Part shown: in pieces, positions 8,067-17,727 of the stretch | How the letters are laid out: the number at the start of each line of letters is the position of its first letter | How positions within the stretch are numbered: the stretch's first letter is position 1 | Source of the DNA: Rhizobium mongolense USDA 1844 | Lineage (GTDB): Bacteria; Pseudomonadota; Alphaproteobacteria; Rhizobiales; Rhizobiaceae | NCBI RefSeq assembly: GCF_000419765.1 | Contig: NZ_ATTQ01000006.1 | Coordinates: 1-64,000 of the forward strand | DNA length: 64,000 nt | Direction of reading: 5' to 3' | The notes under the pieces: generated by a model | What the model was told of the DNA's origin: nothing | Database searches by the model: none | The model's input: only the letters and a program-made list of their open reading frames with translations | Translations under genes and position numbers: made by a program

Positions 8067-8618
8067 GTGGCCAAGATTTGCACGCCGGAGGAGGTGTATT
8101 CCTTCTGGTTCGAGGAATGCAGCCGCGAGCAGTGGTTCGATATGACGCTCTCACTCGATGAGGAAATTCGGCACCGTTTCCGGGATACGCACCTGGCACT
8201 GGCGGGCGGCGTGATCGGCTCCTGGCATGCGAGCCCGCAGAACCGGCTCGCCGCGGTCGTCGTGCTCGATCAGTTTCCGCGGAATATCTATCGGAACACG
8301 CCGCTTGCGTTTGCGACGGACGGATTAGCGCTTCGCGAGGCGAAACTGGCGCTCGAAGCCGGTGCCGATCAGATCGTCGAAGAAGAATGCAGGACATTCT
8401 TCTACCTGCCTTTCGAGCATGCCGAGGACATGGCCGAGCAGGAGCGATCGGTGATGCTGTTTCAGGCGCTTGGCGATGCGGAATATCTCGATTATGCCAT
8501 TCGCCATCGCGACGTGATCGCTGCCTACGGCCGGTTTCCGCACCGCAACGCCATCATCGGACGAGTTTCGACGACGGCCGAACTGAACTATCTTGCCAGG
8601 CCCGGTGCCGGTTTCTGA
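8067..8618 (+). CDS. DUF924-family protein
   Basis: A 183-residue soluble protein translated from GTG behind a strong GGGAGGGGAG site, 20 bases after the kinase gene, so probably co-transcribed. DUF924 signatures are VYSFWFEECSREQWF at the start, VVVLDQFPRNIYR in the middle and YLPFEHAEDMAEQERSV. The all-helical TPR-like fold is known for the family, but no biochemical function is established. Confidence 0.88.
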   Translation: MAKICTPEEVYSFWFEECSREQWFDMTLSLDEEIRHRFRDTHLALAGGVIGSWHASPQNRLAAVVVLDQFPRNIYRNTPLAFATDGLALREAKLALEAGADQIVEEECRTFFYLPFEHAEDMAEQERSVMLFQALGDAEYLDYAIRHRDVIAAYGRFPHRNAIIGRVSTTAELNYLARPGAGF

Positions 8619-8706
8619 GCGGCGAAAACAACTTCCGCCTTTCTGTCGCCTTTCTTTGCTATAAGAAGCAGGCCTCACTGATGAAGAGAATTCTTGCGGG
8701 GACATT

Positions 8707-11244
8707 TTGCGGCTGACAATCATTCTGCTCCGGACGTTTCTTTGCTTGATGCTTGCAGTATCGGCTGCCGGTCTGCCTGGCAGCTTTGCGGCTGCGCAGG
8801 AGCCGCCGCAACCGCAGGCGCAGACGGAGGCACCGGCTCCCCTTGCGGATACGGGGCTCGACCAAGCAGTCAGGGAGATCGAAAAGGCCAAGGCAAAGCT
8901 TGCGTCCCTGCAGGACGGCGTCAAGCAGAGCGCCGACAATGACGACGCCCTCGTCAGCCTGTCCACGCAGGTGGATGAACTGGGACGCCACATTCTCGCG
9001 ACCTCCGTCAATCTCCGCCCGCGTTTCGATCAGATCAAGAGTCGTCTCACCGAGCTCGGCGATCCGCCGAAGGAGGGACAGCCGCCGGAAGCGCAGATCG
9101 TTACCGACGAGCGAAACGCGCTGACGGCAGAGCGCGCGCAGATCAATGCCGTGACCGGCGATGCCGAAAACCTCTCGCTTGCCATCAACAAGCTGATGAA
9201 CGAAGTGGTAGAAACCCGCCGGCGGCTTTTTGCTGCAACTTTGCTGAGGCGCACCGAGGTTTCGGTGTCGGTGCTCGACGATGCGGCCAAGGCCTTTGTC
9301 GAGGAGGTTGGCGAGTTCCGGCAGGCGCTTTCGAGCTGGCTGAGTTTCGTGTGGAAGTTCAAGCGATTCGCGATGTTCGCCGCGATCTTCATGTCGCTCG
9401 CGACAGGCCTGGTCATTCTTTCAGGCGGCTACCGGATGTTCGGCCGCTACCTGACGCGGGACGACGGCGTCGAGAATCCTTCCTATATCAGCCGGCTCTC
9501 GATTGCCTTTTGGTCGACGCTGATCCGCACCTTCGCGCTTGCCGCAGTGCTGGTGACCTCATATATCTTCCTCAATGGTTTCAACGTACTGAGGCCGGAT
9601 ATTGCGCCTGTTGTCGCCGCTCTTTTCGCGGCGATCGGGCTGATCTATTTCGTCGGCCGCTTCAGTAATGCCGTCTTTGCTCCCCGGGAGCCGCAGTGGC
9701 GCCTCGTGCGCCTTTCCAACCGCGGCGCGCAATCGATCGGCGCCTGCTTGCTGGCGATGGCGATCGTCAATGCGCTCGACTACCTGTTCGGCAGCGTTAG
9801 CGAAGCGATGGGCTCACCGCTGGTTCTGACCGTCGTCAGAAGCCTGATTGCAGCGCTAATTATCGGTCTCATCCTGATCGCGGCCTCCTTCGGGCGTCCG
9901 ATGCTGGCGCACGACGGCGATCCCGATGCGCCAGGGCGTCACTGGCCGCGCGGCATGGCGATCATACTTCGCGTGCTCGGCCTAGGTCTCATCGTGACCG
10001 CGCTGACCGGCTATGTCGGCCTTGCCCGCTTCGTCGCCACGCAGTTCATCATCACCGGCGCGATCATCGTGACCACCTATATCGGCCTGCTATCGGGCAA
10101 GGCGATTTCCAAGCAGGAGAGCTTCGGCGACACCTTCATCGGCCGCTTCCTGAAGAGTCGCTTCAATATGGGGCCGGTGGCGATCGATCAGGTCGGCCTT
10201 GGCGTGGGACTTGCGATCTATGCCGTTGCGCTCATGACCGGCATTCCGCTGATTCTGCTGCTCTGGGGCTTCCATATCCAGGATCTTCAGCTGATCGCCT
10301 ACCGTCTGTTCACGGAGGTCCGCCTCGGCGGGATCAGCATTTCGCTGCTCGGCATCTTTACCGGTATTCTGCTTTTCGCCGGCGGTTATTTATTGACCCG
10401 CTGGATTCAGCGATGGCTCGACAGCAACGTCATGGCGCGAAGCCATGTCGATCTCGGCGTGCGCAATTCCGTCAAGACCGGCATCGGTTATCTCGGCGTC
10501 GCCGTTGCAGCGATCATCGGCGTTTCGGCGGCAGGAATCGACCTTTCGAACCTGGCACTTGTTGCTTCGGCGCTTTCGGTTGGTATCGGTTTCGGCCTGC
10601 AGAACATTGTCTCGAATTTCGTTTCGGGCCTGATCCTACTTGTGGAACGGCCCTTCAAGGTCGGCGACCATGTCGTCTCGGGCACGGCAGAAGGCATCGT
10701 CACTCGCATTTCCGTGCGTGCGACGGAGATCGAGACTTTCCGCAAGCAGTCGATCATCGTGCCGAACTCCGAGCTCATCAATGCTGCGGTCGGCAACTGG
10801 ACACACCGCAACAAGGTCGGCCGATCGGAGATCCCCATTTCCGTCAGCTACCACACCGATCCGCAGAAGGTCATGGATATCCTTCTGGAGCTGGTCAACG
10901 AGGCGCCGTTCGTGCTGCGCAATCCGGAGCCGCATGTCGAGTTCCTGCGTTTCGGCGCCTATTCGCTGGACTTCGAGTTGCGCTTCATGCTGGCAGACAT
11001 GGGCGAGGGCATGAACGTCAGGAACAACCTGCGTATCGCCATCCTCAAACGCTTCAAGGAGGAAGGGATCGAAATCCCGCTGCCGCAGAGCGATGTCATT
11101 TTTCACCGCGACCATGTGCCTCCGGCGCTGGAACCTTCCTCGACATCAGCAGACGACCAGCCTGTCGACGATACGGGTGTGATGGACAGCGGGGCGGTGC
11201 GCCAACTGCGCAGCAAAGCGGCCGATGGCAATCGCAAAGGCTAA
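8707..11244 (+). CDS. large mechanosensitive channel with DUF3772 N-terminal domain
   Basis: 845 residues from a TTG start, the only start that gives the complete signal peptide (residues 1-30, ending near GSFAAAQ). A periplasmic helical region with coiled coils (about 45-200, DUF3772) is followed by some eight to ten membrane helices. The conserved MscS core (about 577-800) has the glycine-rich pore helix VGIGFGLQNIVSNFVSG and then VERPFKVGDHV. The protein should gate in the inner membrane on osmotic down-shock; the extra periplasmic domain is typical of MscK-like channels. Its C-terminal 40 residues are polar and disordered. Confidence 0.9.
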   Translation: MRLTIILLRTFLCLMLAVSAAGLPGSFAAAQEPPQPQAQTEAPAPLADTGLDQAVREIEKAKAKLASLQDGVKQSADNDDALVSLSTQVDELGRHILATSVNLRPRFDQIKSRLTELGDPPKEGQPPEAQIVTDERNALTAERAQINAVTGDAENLSLAINKLMNEVVETRRRLFAATLLRRTEVSVSVLDDAAKAFVEEVGEFRQALSSWLSFVWKFKRFAMFAAIFMSLATGLVILSGGYRMFGRYLTRDDGVENPSYISRLSIAFWSTLIRTFALAAVLVTSYIFLNGFNVLRPDIAPVVAALFAAIGLIYFVGRFSNAVFAPREPQWRLVRLSNRGAQSIGACLLAMAIVNALDYLFGSVSEAMGSPLVLTVVRSLIAALIIGLILIAASFGRPMLAHDGDPDAPGRHWPRGMAIILRVLGLGLIVTALTGYVGLARFVATQFIITGAIIVTTYIGLLSGKAISKQESFGDTFIGRFLKSRFNMGPVAIDQVGLGVGLAIYAVALMTGIPLILLLWGFHIQDLQLIAYRLFTEVRLGGISISLLGIFTGILLFAGGYLLTRWIQRWLDSNVMARSHVDLGVRNSVKTGIGYLGVAVAAIIGVSAAGIDLSNLALVASALSVGIGFGLQNIVSNFVSGLILLVERPFKVGDHVVSGTAEGIVTRISVRATEIETFRKQSIIVPNSELINAAVGNWTHRNKVGRSEIPISVSYHTDPQKVMDILLELVNEAPFVLRNPEPHVEFLRFGAYSLDFELRFMLADMGEGMNVRNNLRIAILKRFKEEGIEIPLPQSDVIFHRDHVPPALEPSSTSADDQPVDDTGVMDSGAVRQLRSKAADGNRKG

Positions 11245-11365
11245 GGATTTTATTCAGAGATCGTTCAGAGGCTTTCGCTTATAAAGCCTGGGCAATCGGG
11301 ATTTCGCTGCTGGGGCAGCAGCGCCGAGACGCTCCAGGGGAGGGCGCATCGCTGCGCCGCGCTGA

Positions 11366-11629
11366 ATGGCAAGGTTTGCCACGGTCATGTTTCTTTCGCT
11401 TCTCATCGCCGGGGGCGCTGAAGCGGCGACAATCACCAACACTGATCCGGCACCGGTCGTCGTTGTCGTCACAGAAGGCGGCAACCGCGTCGAGGTCGTC
11501 GTCGATGCCGGCGCATCAGAGACGCTCTGCGCCGCAGGCTGCTTCATGACGACGCCGGACGGCGACCGCATCGGCCTCGGCGGCGGCGAGACCATCGAGA
11601 TAGTCAAAGGCTCGGCAATCATCAAGTAG
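11366..11629 (+). CDS. small exported hypothetical protein
   Basis: 87 residues with a signal peptide (MARFATVMFLSLLIAGGAEA, cleavage near residue 20) and a mature beta-rich domain containing two cysteines (CAAGC). ATG 11366 has only a weak ribosome binding site. The mature part contains DRIGLGGGETIEIVKGSA. It is likely a small periplasmic protein, perhaps disulfide-bonded. No family recognised. Confidence 0.6.
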   Translation: MARFATVMFLSLLIAGGAEAATITNTDPAPVVVVVTEGGNRVEVVVDAGASETLCAAGCFMTTPDGDRIGLGGGETIEIVKGSAIIK

Positions 11630-11794
11630 ACGTTTGCCGCACAGGCCTTCGCGCATAGTCTCTTAAGCATAAGTCGAGAAATAGCAGCCGGTCTTACGGA
11701 CCGCCTTGGCTTCGCGCTACGTCGATTAACAAATACTCAAACGAATTGATGTATCGGTTCGGCCGGGGACAGAATTTCCATCAAAAGGTTTGCT

Positions 11795-12625
11795 ATGTCA
11801 TTTTTAGGCATTTCGGGAATGCAGTATTTCGGAGAGATGTTTGCTGGTGCGCGTATTATTCTCGCTGAAGATTCCAATGTCTTTACGTCGATGATCAGCA
11901 AACGGCTGAAAGAGCTTTTCGATATCGACGTCGAGATCTGCCGCAATTTCGAGGAATTGCAGCTTGCGTACGACAAGTCTTCCGAGCCGATCATGCTCGC
12001 GATCTCCAACATCAACCTTCCCGGTGCTGAGAAGGGCGAGGCGCTGGAATATCTAGTCGATCTCAGCATTCCGACCATCGTCTTTACCGGGACCTTCAAT
12101 GAGGGCCTGCGCGACGAATTGATGGCGAAGGATATCGTCGACTACATCCTCAAGGACAACATCTTCGCGGTCGATCTGCTCGCAGAAGCGATCTGCCGCT
12201 TCCTGACCAACAAGCGCCATCACGTGCTGATCGTCGACGACAGCGCCACTGCGCGCGCGCTGCTCTCCAGCCGCCTGAGGCGCTATAACTTCCGCGTCAG
12301 CGTCGCCGAGAGCGGCGCCAAGGCGCTCGAGATCCTGAAGGCCAATCGCGACATTGGCCTCATGGTCACCGACTACAACATGCCCGATATCGACGGCTTC
12401 GAGCTTACGCGGCGCATCCGCGCCAAAATCGGCTCGCATCAGCTGCGCATCATCGGCGTCTCGTCTTCGTCCAACCGGCTGCTTTCGGCGCGCTTTCTCA
12501 AGGCGGGCGGCAACGATTTCATGCTGCGCCCGTTCATCGACGAGGAGTTCTATTGCCGCGTCAACCAGAACCTCGACACGCTGCTGCAGATCCAGACGAT
12601 GAAGAAGGAGAGGGCCGTTGCCTGA
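11795..12625 (+). CDS. double-receiver response regulator with degenerate first domain
   Basis: 276 residues containing two receiver domains and nothing else. In the first (about 20-140) the position of the phospho-acceptor Asp is Asn (AISNINLPG), while the acidic pocket AEDS and the Lys (ILKDN) remain, so this domain probably cannot be phosphorylated. The second (about 145-270) is complete: VDDS, VTDYNMPD and RPF in place of the usual KPF. The next gene is a paralogue with the same two domains plus GGDEF (region by region similar), so this is probably a partner or competitor of that diguanylate cyclase. Confidence 0.85.
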   Translation: MSFLGISGMQYFGEMFAGARIILAEDSNVFTSMISKRLKELFDIDVEICRNFEELQLAYDKSSEPIMLAISNINLPGAEKGEALEYLVDLSIPTIVFTGTFNEGLRDELMAKDIVDYILKDNIFAVDLLAEAICRFLTNKRHHVLIVDDSATARALLSSRLRRYNFRVSVAESGAKALEILKANRDIGLMVTDYNMPDIDGFELTRRIRAKIGSHQLRIIGVSSSSNRLLSARFLKAGGNDFMLRPFIDEEFYCRVNQNLDTLLQIQTMKKERAVA

Positions 12626-12828
12626 TTCGAGGATCGAACGCGGTAGCAGGAGGGGCCCCGGATGAATAAGGAGACCCCCGCCGTCGTGAAAATATCTCGA
12701 ATTTTTGCAATTGCAGGTTACTTTATAGCCGCTCTGCCCCTTCAACCCATGCGGTCTCACGGCTATCGTCCCTGCCGCCGCAATGAAGGCCGATTCGGGT
12801 TTTCATTGCACTTGGGAGAGTAGGCGGC

Positions 12829-14160
12829 ATGGCATTTCAGTCGGACTTCAGTCGGGACGGCTCGGGCCCACGCTTCGGAACCCAGAAGTTACTCCTGGTT
12901 GAAGATTCCCGGATGTTTTCCGCCGTGCTCTGCCATCGGTTTCAGGCTGAACTCGGCCTCAACGTCAAAGCCTGTTCTTCGCTGAGGGCGCTGCAGGAGG
13001 CTCTGGCGCAGGACGGTCAGGGCTTCACGATGGCCGTCGTCGATCTGAACCTGCCCGATTCGCCCTATGGCGAGGCGCTTGATTGCACGATCGAGCACAA
13101 TGTACCGACGATCGTTTTTACCGCGACCTTCGATACCGCGACGCGCAACCGGATACTGGAACGCAACGTCATCGATTACGTCCTCAAGGACAATGAATTT
13201 GCGCTCGACAATCTGGTCGCGACCGTGCGCCGCGCGATGCTGAACCGCAAGATGCGCGTCCTCGTTGTCGATGACGTTCCGTCTGCGCGCCAGGTGCTCG
13301 TCGATCTCTTGAAGGCGCAGCAGTACATGGTCGTCGAGGCAACGTCGGGGCTCGAAGCTCTGGCTGCGCTTGAGGCCTATAGCGACATTGAACTCGTGGT
13401 GACCGACCATCACATGCCGGACATGACGGGCTATCAGCTGACGCGGCGCATCCGTCATCGCTTCGGTTCCGACAGGATGCGGGTCATCGGCATCTCCTCG
13501 TCCAACGACCGGATGCTGTCGGCAAGCTTCCTGAAGGCCGGCGCCAGCGACTTCGTTTACAGGCCTTTCGTGGCCGAGGAGCTTCAGTGCCGCATTGCCA
13601 ATAATGTCGAGACGCTGACGCAGATGAAGCAATTGCGATCGGCCGCCGCATGCGATTATCTGACCGGCCTCTATAACCGCCGCTATTTCTACGATTACGG
13701 GCCGAGGGTCGTGAACGAGTGCCTGAGGCGGAAATCGCCGAGTTCAGTCGCTATCCTCGACATCGATCATTTCAAACGGCTGAACGACACCTATGGCCAC
13801 GAGATCGGCGACGAGGTGCTGAAGGCGGTTGCAAGCCGGCTTGCTGCAATCTTCGAAGGCAGCGACAATCTGCTCTCGCGCCTCGGCGGCGAGGAGTTCG
13901 CGATCCTCTTCCCGATGGTGGATTCGGCTGCGGCAACGAAGCTCTGCGACGAAATCCGCTCGGATATTTCACGGCTGAAGGTGGCTGCCGACGACGAGGA
14001 GCTGTCGGTCACCATCTCGATCGGCGTTGCGGAAATCTCGGGCTACGAAACCTTCGAGAATTACCTCAACGCCGCTGACCAGTTTCTCTACATGGCCAAA
14101 CACAAGGGCCGCAACCAGGTCTATTCCGACGCCAGGATGACGGAGGAAGCGGCGCAGTAG
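12829..14160 (+). CDS. PleD-like diguanylate cyclase (REC-REC-GGDEF)
   Basis: 443 residues. Receiver 1 (about 22-140) has VEDS and VVDLNLPD. Receiver 2 (about 145-265) has VDDVPS and VTDHHMPD. The GGDEF domain (about 280-435) starts with DYLTGLYNRR and has the active site RLGGEEF, so it should make cyclic di-GMP from GTP. The inhibitory RxxD site before the active site is not preserved (EGSD instead), so product inhibition may be lost. The order is that of Caulobacter PleD, but I do not claim orthology. It lies about 200 bases after the double-receiver gene. Confidence 0.9.
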   Translation: MAFQSDFSRDGSGPRFGTQKLLLVEDSRMFSAVLCHRFQAELGLNVKACSSLRALQEALAQDGQGFTMAVVDLNLPDSPYGEALDCTIEHNVPTIVFTATFDTATRNRILERNVIDYVLKDNEFALDNLVATVRRAMLNRKMRVLVVDDVPSARQVLVDLLKAQQYMVVEATSGLEALAALEAYSDIELVVTDHHMPDMTGYQLTRRIRHRFGSDRMRVIGISSSNDRMLSASFLKAGASDFVYRPFVAEELQCRIANNVETLTQMKQLRSAAACDYLTGLYNRRYFYDYGPRVVNECLRRKSPSSVAILDIDHFKRLNDTYGHEIGDEVLKAVASRLAAIFEGSDNLLSRLGGEEFAILFPMVDSAAATKLCDEIRSDISRLKVAADDEELSVTISIGVAEISGYETFENYLNAADQFLYMAKHKGRNQVYSDARMTEEAAQ

Positions 14161-14176
14161 TGCGCCGCCATCTTTG

Positions 14177-15196
14177 TTATGCTGCGATCGCTTGGCGCGC
14201 CGTTGCCATCGTCAGCTTGCGCTCGGCGCGCTCCTGCTGTGGTGAGCGGTTGTAAAGTTCGCGATAACACTTCGAGAAATGCGATGCGGAGACGAAGCCG
14301 CAAGCGACGGCGACTTCGACGACCGGCATCGAAGACTGCACCAGCAGGTGGCGGGCGCGATCGAGCCGGATCTCCAGATAGTAGCGGGCGGGAGACCGGC
14401 CCATTTCCTGCCGGAAAAGCCGCTCGATCTGGCGGCGGGACAGGCCGGCGCCATCAGCGATCTCAAGCAGCGACAGGGGTTCGGCGAGATTGCCTTCCAT
14501 AAGTTCGATGATCGACAGAACCTTGGGATTCTGGACGCCAAGGCGCGCGCGCAGCGGCAGGCGCTGACGGTCGTGCGGACTGCGGACGCGATCGGTCAGA
14601 TGCTGCTCGCAGACACGGTTGACGAGCGCTTCGCCGAAATCCTGGCCGATGAGGTTCAGCATCATGTCGAGCGAAGCGGTGCCGCCGGCGCAGGTGTAGA
14701 GATTGCTGTCCACTTCGTAGAGGTCGGCATAGACCTCCGCCTGCGGAAAGGCTTCGGAGAAGCCCGGCAGGTTTTCCCAGTGGATCGCGCAGCGCTTGCC
14801 GTTCAAGAGCCCGGCCTGAGCAAGCACGTGCGCGCCCGTACAGAGACTGCCGACGGCCACGCCGCGATTGTAGGATTCGCGAAGCCAGGCATTGACGGAC
14901 TTGTTGTTGAAATCCTCGACATCGATGCCCGAACAGACGAGCACCATGTTCGGGCGGTTTTCACCGCCGAGATGCCGGCGCTCTTCGGCAAGCGACGAAT
15001 TGGCCTCGACGCCGATGCCGCAGGAGGAATAGACCTTGTTGCCGTCGACCGAGGTCAGCCGCCAGGTATAAGCCTGATAGCCGAGCATGCGGTTGGCGAT
15101 GCGCAGCGTGTCGATCGCCGCCGAAAAAGGCAGCATGGTGAACTGGGGAACCATAAAGAAGACGAGAGAACGCTTCTTGGTCAGCATCTTGTTCAT
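14177..15196 (-). CDS. GlxA-family transcriptional regulator (DJ-1/PfpI + AraC)
   Basis: 339 residues. The N-terminal DJ-1/PfpI-like domain (about 10-200) includes SLCTGAHVLAQAGLL around the elbow Cys. The C-terminal AraC domain (about 225-320) has two helix-turn-helices, with GAGLSRRQIERLFR and VAVACGFVSASHFSKCYRE. GlxA-type proteins activate amino-acid, betaine or carnitine catabolic genes in response to a ligand; the ligand is not evident here. It converges on the diguanylate cyclase gene with only 16 bases between. Confidence 0.88.
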   Translation of the reverse strand: MNKMLTKKRSLVFFMVPQFTMLPFSAAIDTLRIANRMLGYQAYTWRLTSVDGNKVYSSCGIGVEANSSLAEERRHLGGENRPNMVLVCSGIDVEDFNNKSVNAWLRESYNRGVAVGSLCTGAHVLAQAGLLNGKRCAIHWENLPGFSEAFPQAEVYADLYEVDSNLYTCAGGTASLDMMLNLIGQDFGEALVNRVCEQHLTDRVRSPHDRQRLPLRARLGVQNPKVLSIIELMEGNLAEPLSLLEIADGAGLSRRQIERLFRQEMGRSPARYYLEIRLDRARHLLVQSSMPVVEVAVACGFVSASHFSKCYRELYNRSPQQERAERKLTMATARQAIAA

Positions 15197-15431
15197 GAGA
15201 AAAATCCATGCTCGAGGGGCGATTGCCTATTCGTTGCGTGGAATGCGTCGTTCCGATGTCTCGAAAGCGACATTCGCATGGAAAAATGCGGCCGTGAAGA
15301 GCTATTTTGCGACATTGGCGGATTTGATCGTCGTCAAATGACGAAGACAGTCGGCAAAAGTTGCTGCATCGGCTTGTCTGAAAATATATGCCTCTGGAAT
15401 TCAAGATTAAATCTGCGGAGCGCTGAAACGA

Positions 15432-15466
15432 TGAAGGCGGCGCGGCCGGTGGGCTGGCGCCGCCTT
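15432..15466 (-). terminator. hairpin downstream of the DUF1127-like gene
   Basis: A perfect 11-bp GC-rich inverted repeat (arms at 15432-15442 and 15456-15466, AAGGCGGCGC core) lies 25 bases after the stop of the minus-strand small gene and before GlxA. The T-tract is weak, so this may be a partial terminator. The remainder of 15197-15431 shows no gene and should contain the GlxA promoter. Confidence 0.5.
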
Positions 15467-15491
15467 CAAGCGGGGAGGTATGTCGCATTCA

Positions 15492-15692
15492 TTACATAAC
15501 CTTGCGTTCATCCGCGTCGTCCGCAGACGGCCAACCAATATCCTTGCGAATGTCGAAAGGCATGGATTCGATTTCCCGCGCGTTCTGCCACTGGTGCCAG
15601 GAATGTGCGAGCCTGCGGGCAAGGCTTGCTACATCAAAGTGCGCGTCGGAGGATGAGCTCTTGCCATCCCGGTAACCGATCGTAGTCATCAT
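15492..15692 (-). CDS. small DUF1127-like protein
   Basis: 66 residues starting MMTTIGYRDGKS after an AAAGGAAACG ribosome binding site. The core LARRLAHSWHQWQNAREI followed by MPFDIRKDIGW resembles the DUF1127 pattern (basic helix, then a 'L..DIG' end). In alphaproteobacteria such small proteins affect RNA turnover and nitrogen/phosphate physiology, but the match here is partial. Confidence 0.65.
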   Translation of the reverse strand: MMTTIGYRDGKSSSSDAHFDVASLARRLAHSWHQWQNAREIESMPFDIRKDIGWPSADDADERKVM

Positions 15693-15831
15693 CGTTTCCT
15701 TTCTCACGGTTTGCGCTTGATGCTTAATATGCTCCTTGGCTATCCATCAAACAAACGAATAGATTTTATGGATACGATCAGATTTGTTGAACCTATCGGG
15801 GCGGTTCCCGTTTGCAGCCGCAGCCGCATAC

Positions 15832-15866
15832 TGTCGGCACCAATTACTTGGAACTCTGAACCCAAA
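15832..15866. mobile_element. insertion-sequence-end-like repeat, copy 1
   Basis: The 35-bp segment starting TGTCGGCACCAATTACTTGG and ending with ACTCTGAACCCAAA recurs at 49611-49645 with two mismatches. It starts with TGT and contains an internal TTGG/CCAA palindrome, as many IS21-type ends do. It is not coding, and homology to the AAA+ protease gene begins immediately after it, so it marks a breakpoint. No transposase is left beside it. The IS identity is inference. Confidence 0.5.
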
Positions 15867-15916
15867 AGGGCCTCGACATACTGATCGCCAGAGATATCGC
15901 AGAGGTTCCGAAAGAC

Positions 15917-17424
15917 GTGCGCTTCGCGGCCACCGCGGTATTGTTTGTCGAGCCACCGACAGCACAGCACATCAACGCCGTCCGGCGCCTTTCAGGTAAA
16001 GCGCCGTTCTCGGACAGCGTTGCAACCATGTTGATCAAGCGGCCTCAGAACGTCCTGCTAGCGGCGGTCCTGAAGCCAACTTTTACCGAAGATAAGATTC
16101 AAGAGATCGACGATTTCGACACGTTGGAAACTGACGGCCCCAATCTGTTCGACCTGCCCGGTTACGATGAGGTTAAGCCCTGGGCGAGGGATCTGATGGA
16201 GAATGTATCTCGCTGGCGTCAACGGACGCTGGAATGGAAGCTCGCCCGAGCCGGAGTATTGGTTTCGGGACTACCCGGTACGGGCAAGACTCTATTCGCT
16301 TCCGCGCTTGCGACCGCCCTGGGGATGAGGCTGGTTTCCACAACGGTCGGCGCCTGGCAATCGACCGGCACGTTGGATGATATGTTGGCAGCGATGCGAA
16401 CGACCTTCCAGAACGTGAATGACGGAAAGGGCGCCGTACTTTTCATCAATGAAGTCGACGCAATTGGTACGAGGCTGGCCCGTCCTTCCGGACATCACGG
16501 CGATCATTATTGGCAGGTGGTTGTCACAGATTTCCTGACCCTCCTGTCGGGCCTCGGGGAGGGAGTCATAGTGGTGGCTGCCACGAACTACCCCGACTGG
16601 ATCGATTCCGCGATCCTGCGTGCCGGAAGGATTGAGGACCATTTCACCCTTTCGTTGCCGAACAAACTGACGCGTGCGGAAATTCTGAGCCATCATACTG
16701 GTGGTGTCCTGCCGCTCGAATCCTTGGTTGATATTGCCGAGGATCTCGATGGGAAGGCAGGTGCGGATCTCGAACGCCTGGTTCGAGATGCTCTAAGGAC
16801 AGCAAGGAGTGAAGATAGGGAACTTGAGCTGCGTGATTTGGAAGCGCAGCTTCCGGAAAAGCTGCGTTATACACCGGAGCAATGCCTGAGGCTCGCGGTC
16901 CATGAGTCCGGACATGCGTTTGCAGCACTAGCGCTCGGGCATGCGACCGCTGCGACAATCGAGATCAAGGACAGTTTCGATCCGAGCTTGGAGGATTCCT
17001 CGCTGGGACAACCACGTACGATCTGGTCCCGGACTACTTCCCAACCGCTACGACTTTGCGCAACCGGATAGCCGTGAGTCTTTCCGGGATGGCTGCAGAG
17101 GTTGCTGTGTTTGGCGACCCGTCCATCGGTTCTGGCGGCACGATTGGCAGCGATGTCGAGCGAGCAACGGCTGTCGCCCGGCGGATGGTTGGATCTTATG
17201 GTTTGGGCAAAACACCAGTCTTCATGGGCACCGTCAAGGAACTCGCCGACAAGCCTCTGCCCGAACGGCTGGAAGTCGAGGTCTCGCAGATTATCGATGA
17301 GGAGTACGAGCGCATGCTTTCAATGATGACGGAGGAACGCGAGCGAGTCCTTGCGCTGGCAGCCGATGTGGTGACCCACCGTATGGTGAAGATTGAGCGC
17401 GGTGGATTGGCGGAGGCGGCCTAA
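15917..17424 (+). pseudogene. FtsH-like AAA+ ATPase / M41 zinc protease, 5'-truncated and frameshifted
   Basis: The first frame (15917-about 16985) encodes an AAA+ domain with Walker A GLPGTGKT, Walker B-like VLFINEVDAIG, a sensor-1 Asn in AATNYPD and an arginine finger region (ILRAGRIEDH), then the zinc motif HESGH. Reading continues in another frame (about 16981-17424) through TTTYDLVPDY and GSDVERATAVAR, which carries the third zinc-ligand Asp. A single missing base near 16986 would restore one protein. The frame is also open backwards to 15869 with protease-like sequence and stops at the IS-end-like repeat, so the original N-terminus was lost. No membrane helices are seen, unlike true FtsH. 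Probably inactive unless the shift is a sequencing error. Confidence 0.8.
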
Positions 17425-17532
17425 ATCTATCGGCCCCCGCCCCCTGGGAGAGGTGATTTCGGACCGCGACGTCGATGGTGACACCGTGATGAATCCTCGA
17501 TGAGTTCGCACGCAACAATGTCGGAGGCCGAT

Positions 17533-17727
17533 ATGTCGCACGATGAAAAGAATGATGAGGGCAAAGCGGGCAACGTCGGCCCGATCAGTAAACCGGAGCA
17601 CTGCGACGAAAGGCTCGGTGGAGCACCGTCGAAAACAGGACTCGAGTCCGCTCAGGTCGGGCGCAAAATCGTGGGTCAAGGCAAACGCAGAGAAACCCTT
17701 AAGAGGCGCGCGAAAGACCGGGACTAG
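17533..17727 (+). CDS. small hydrophilic hypothetical protein
   Basis: 64 residues starting MSHDEKNDEGKAGNVG at ATG 17533, with CGGAGG five bases upstream. It is highly charged, probably disordered, and ends in a basic stretch (GKRRETLKRRAKDRD). No domain recognised. It may ride with the protease gene that ends 108 bases earlier. Confidence 0.45.
   Translation: MSHDEKNDEGKAGNVGPISKPEHCDERLGGAPSKTGLESAQVGRKIVGQGKRRETLKRRAKDRD

Noticed and set aside
6898..8397. A 499-codon minus-strand open frame
   Set aside because: It is antisense to the REC-HisKA_2 kinase and DUF924 genes, whose products have clear motifs; its own product is Arg/His-rich and matches nothing.
10413..11549. A 378-codon plus-strand frame inside the MscS gene
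   Set aside because: Out-of-frame overlap of the mechanosensitive channel; composition (His/Arg/Gly) typical of a shadow.
14279..15499. A 406-codon plus-strand open frame
   Set aside because: Antisense to the GlxA-type regulator; high-GC shadow frame.
15740..15970. A minus-strand frame containing LLGSEFQVIGAD, with a similar peptide at 49600-49953
   Set aside because: The shared peptide is only the translation of the IS-end-like repeat; the rest is antisense to the AAA+ gene and not shared.
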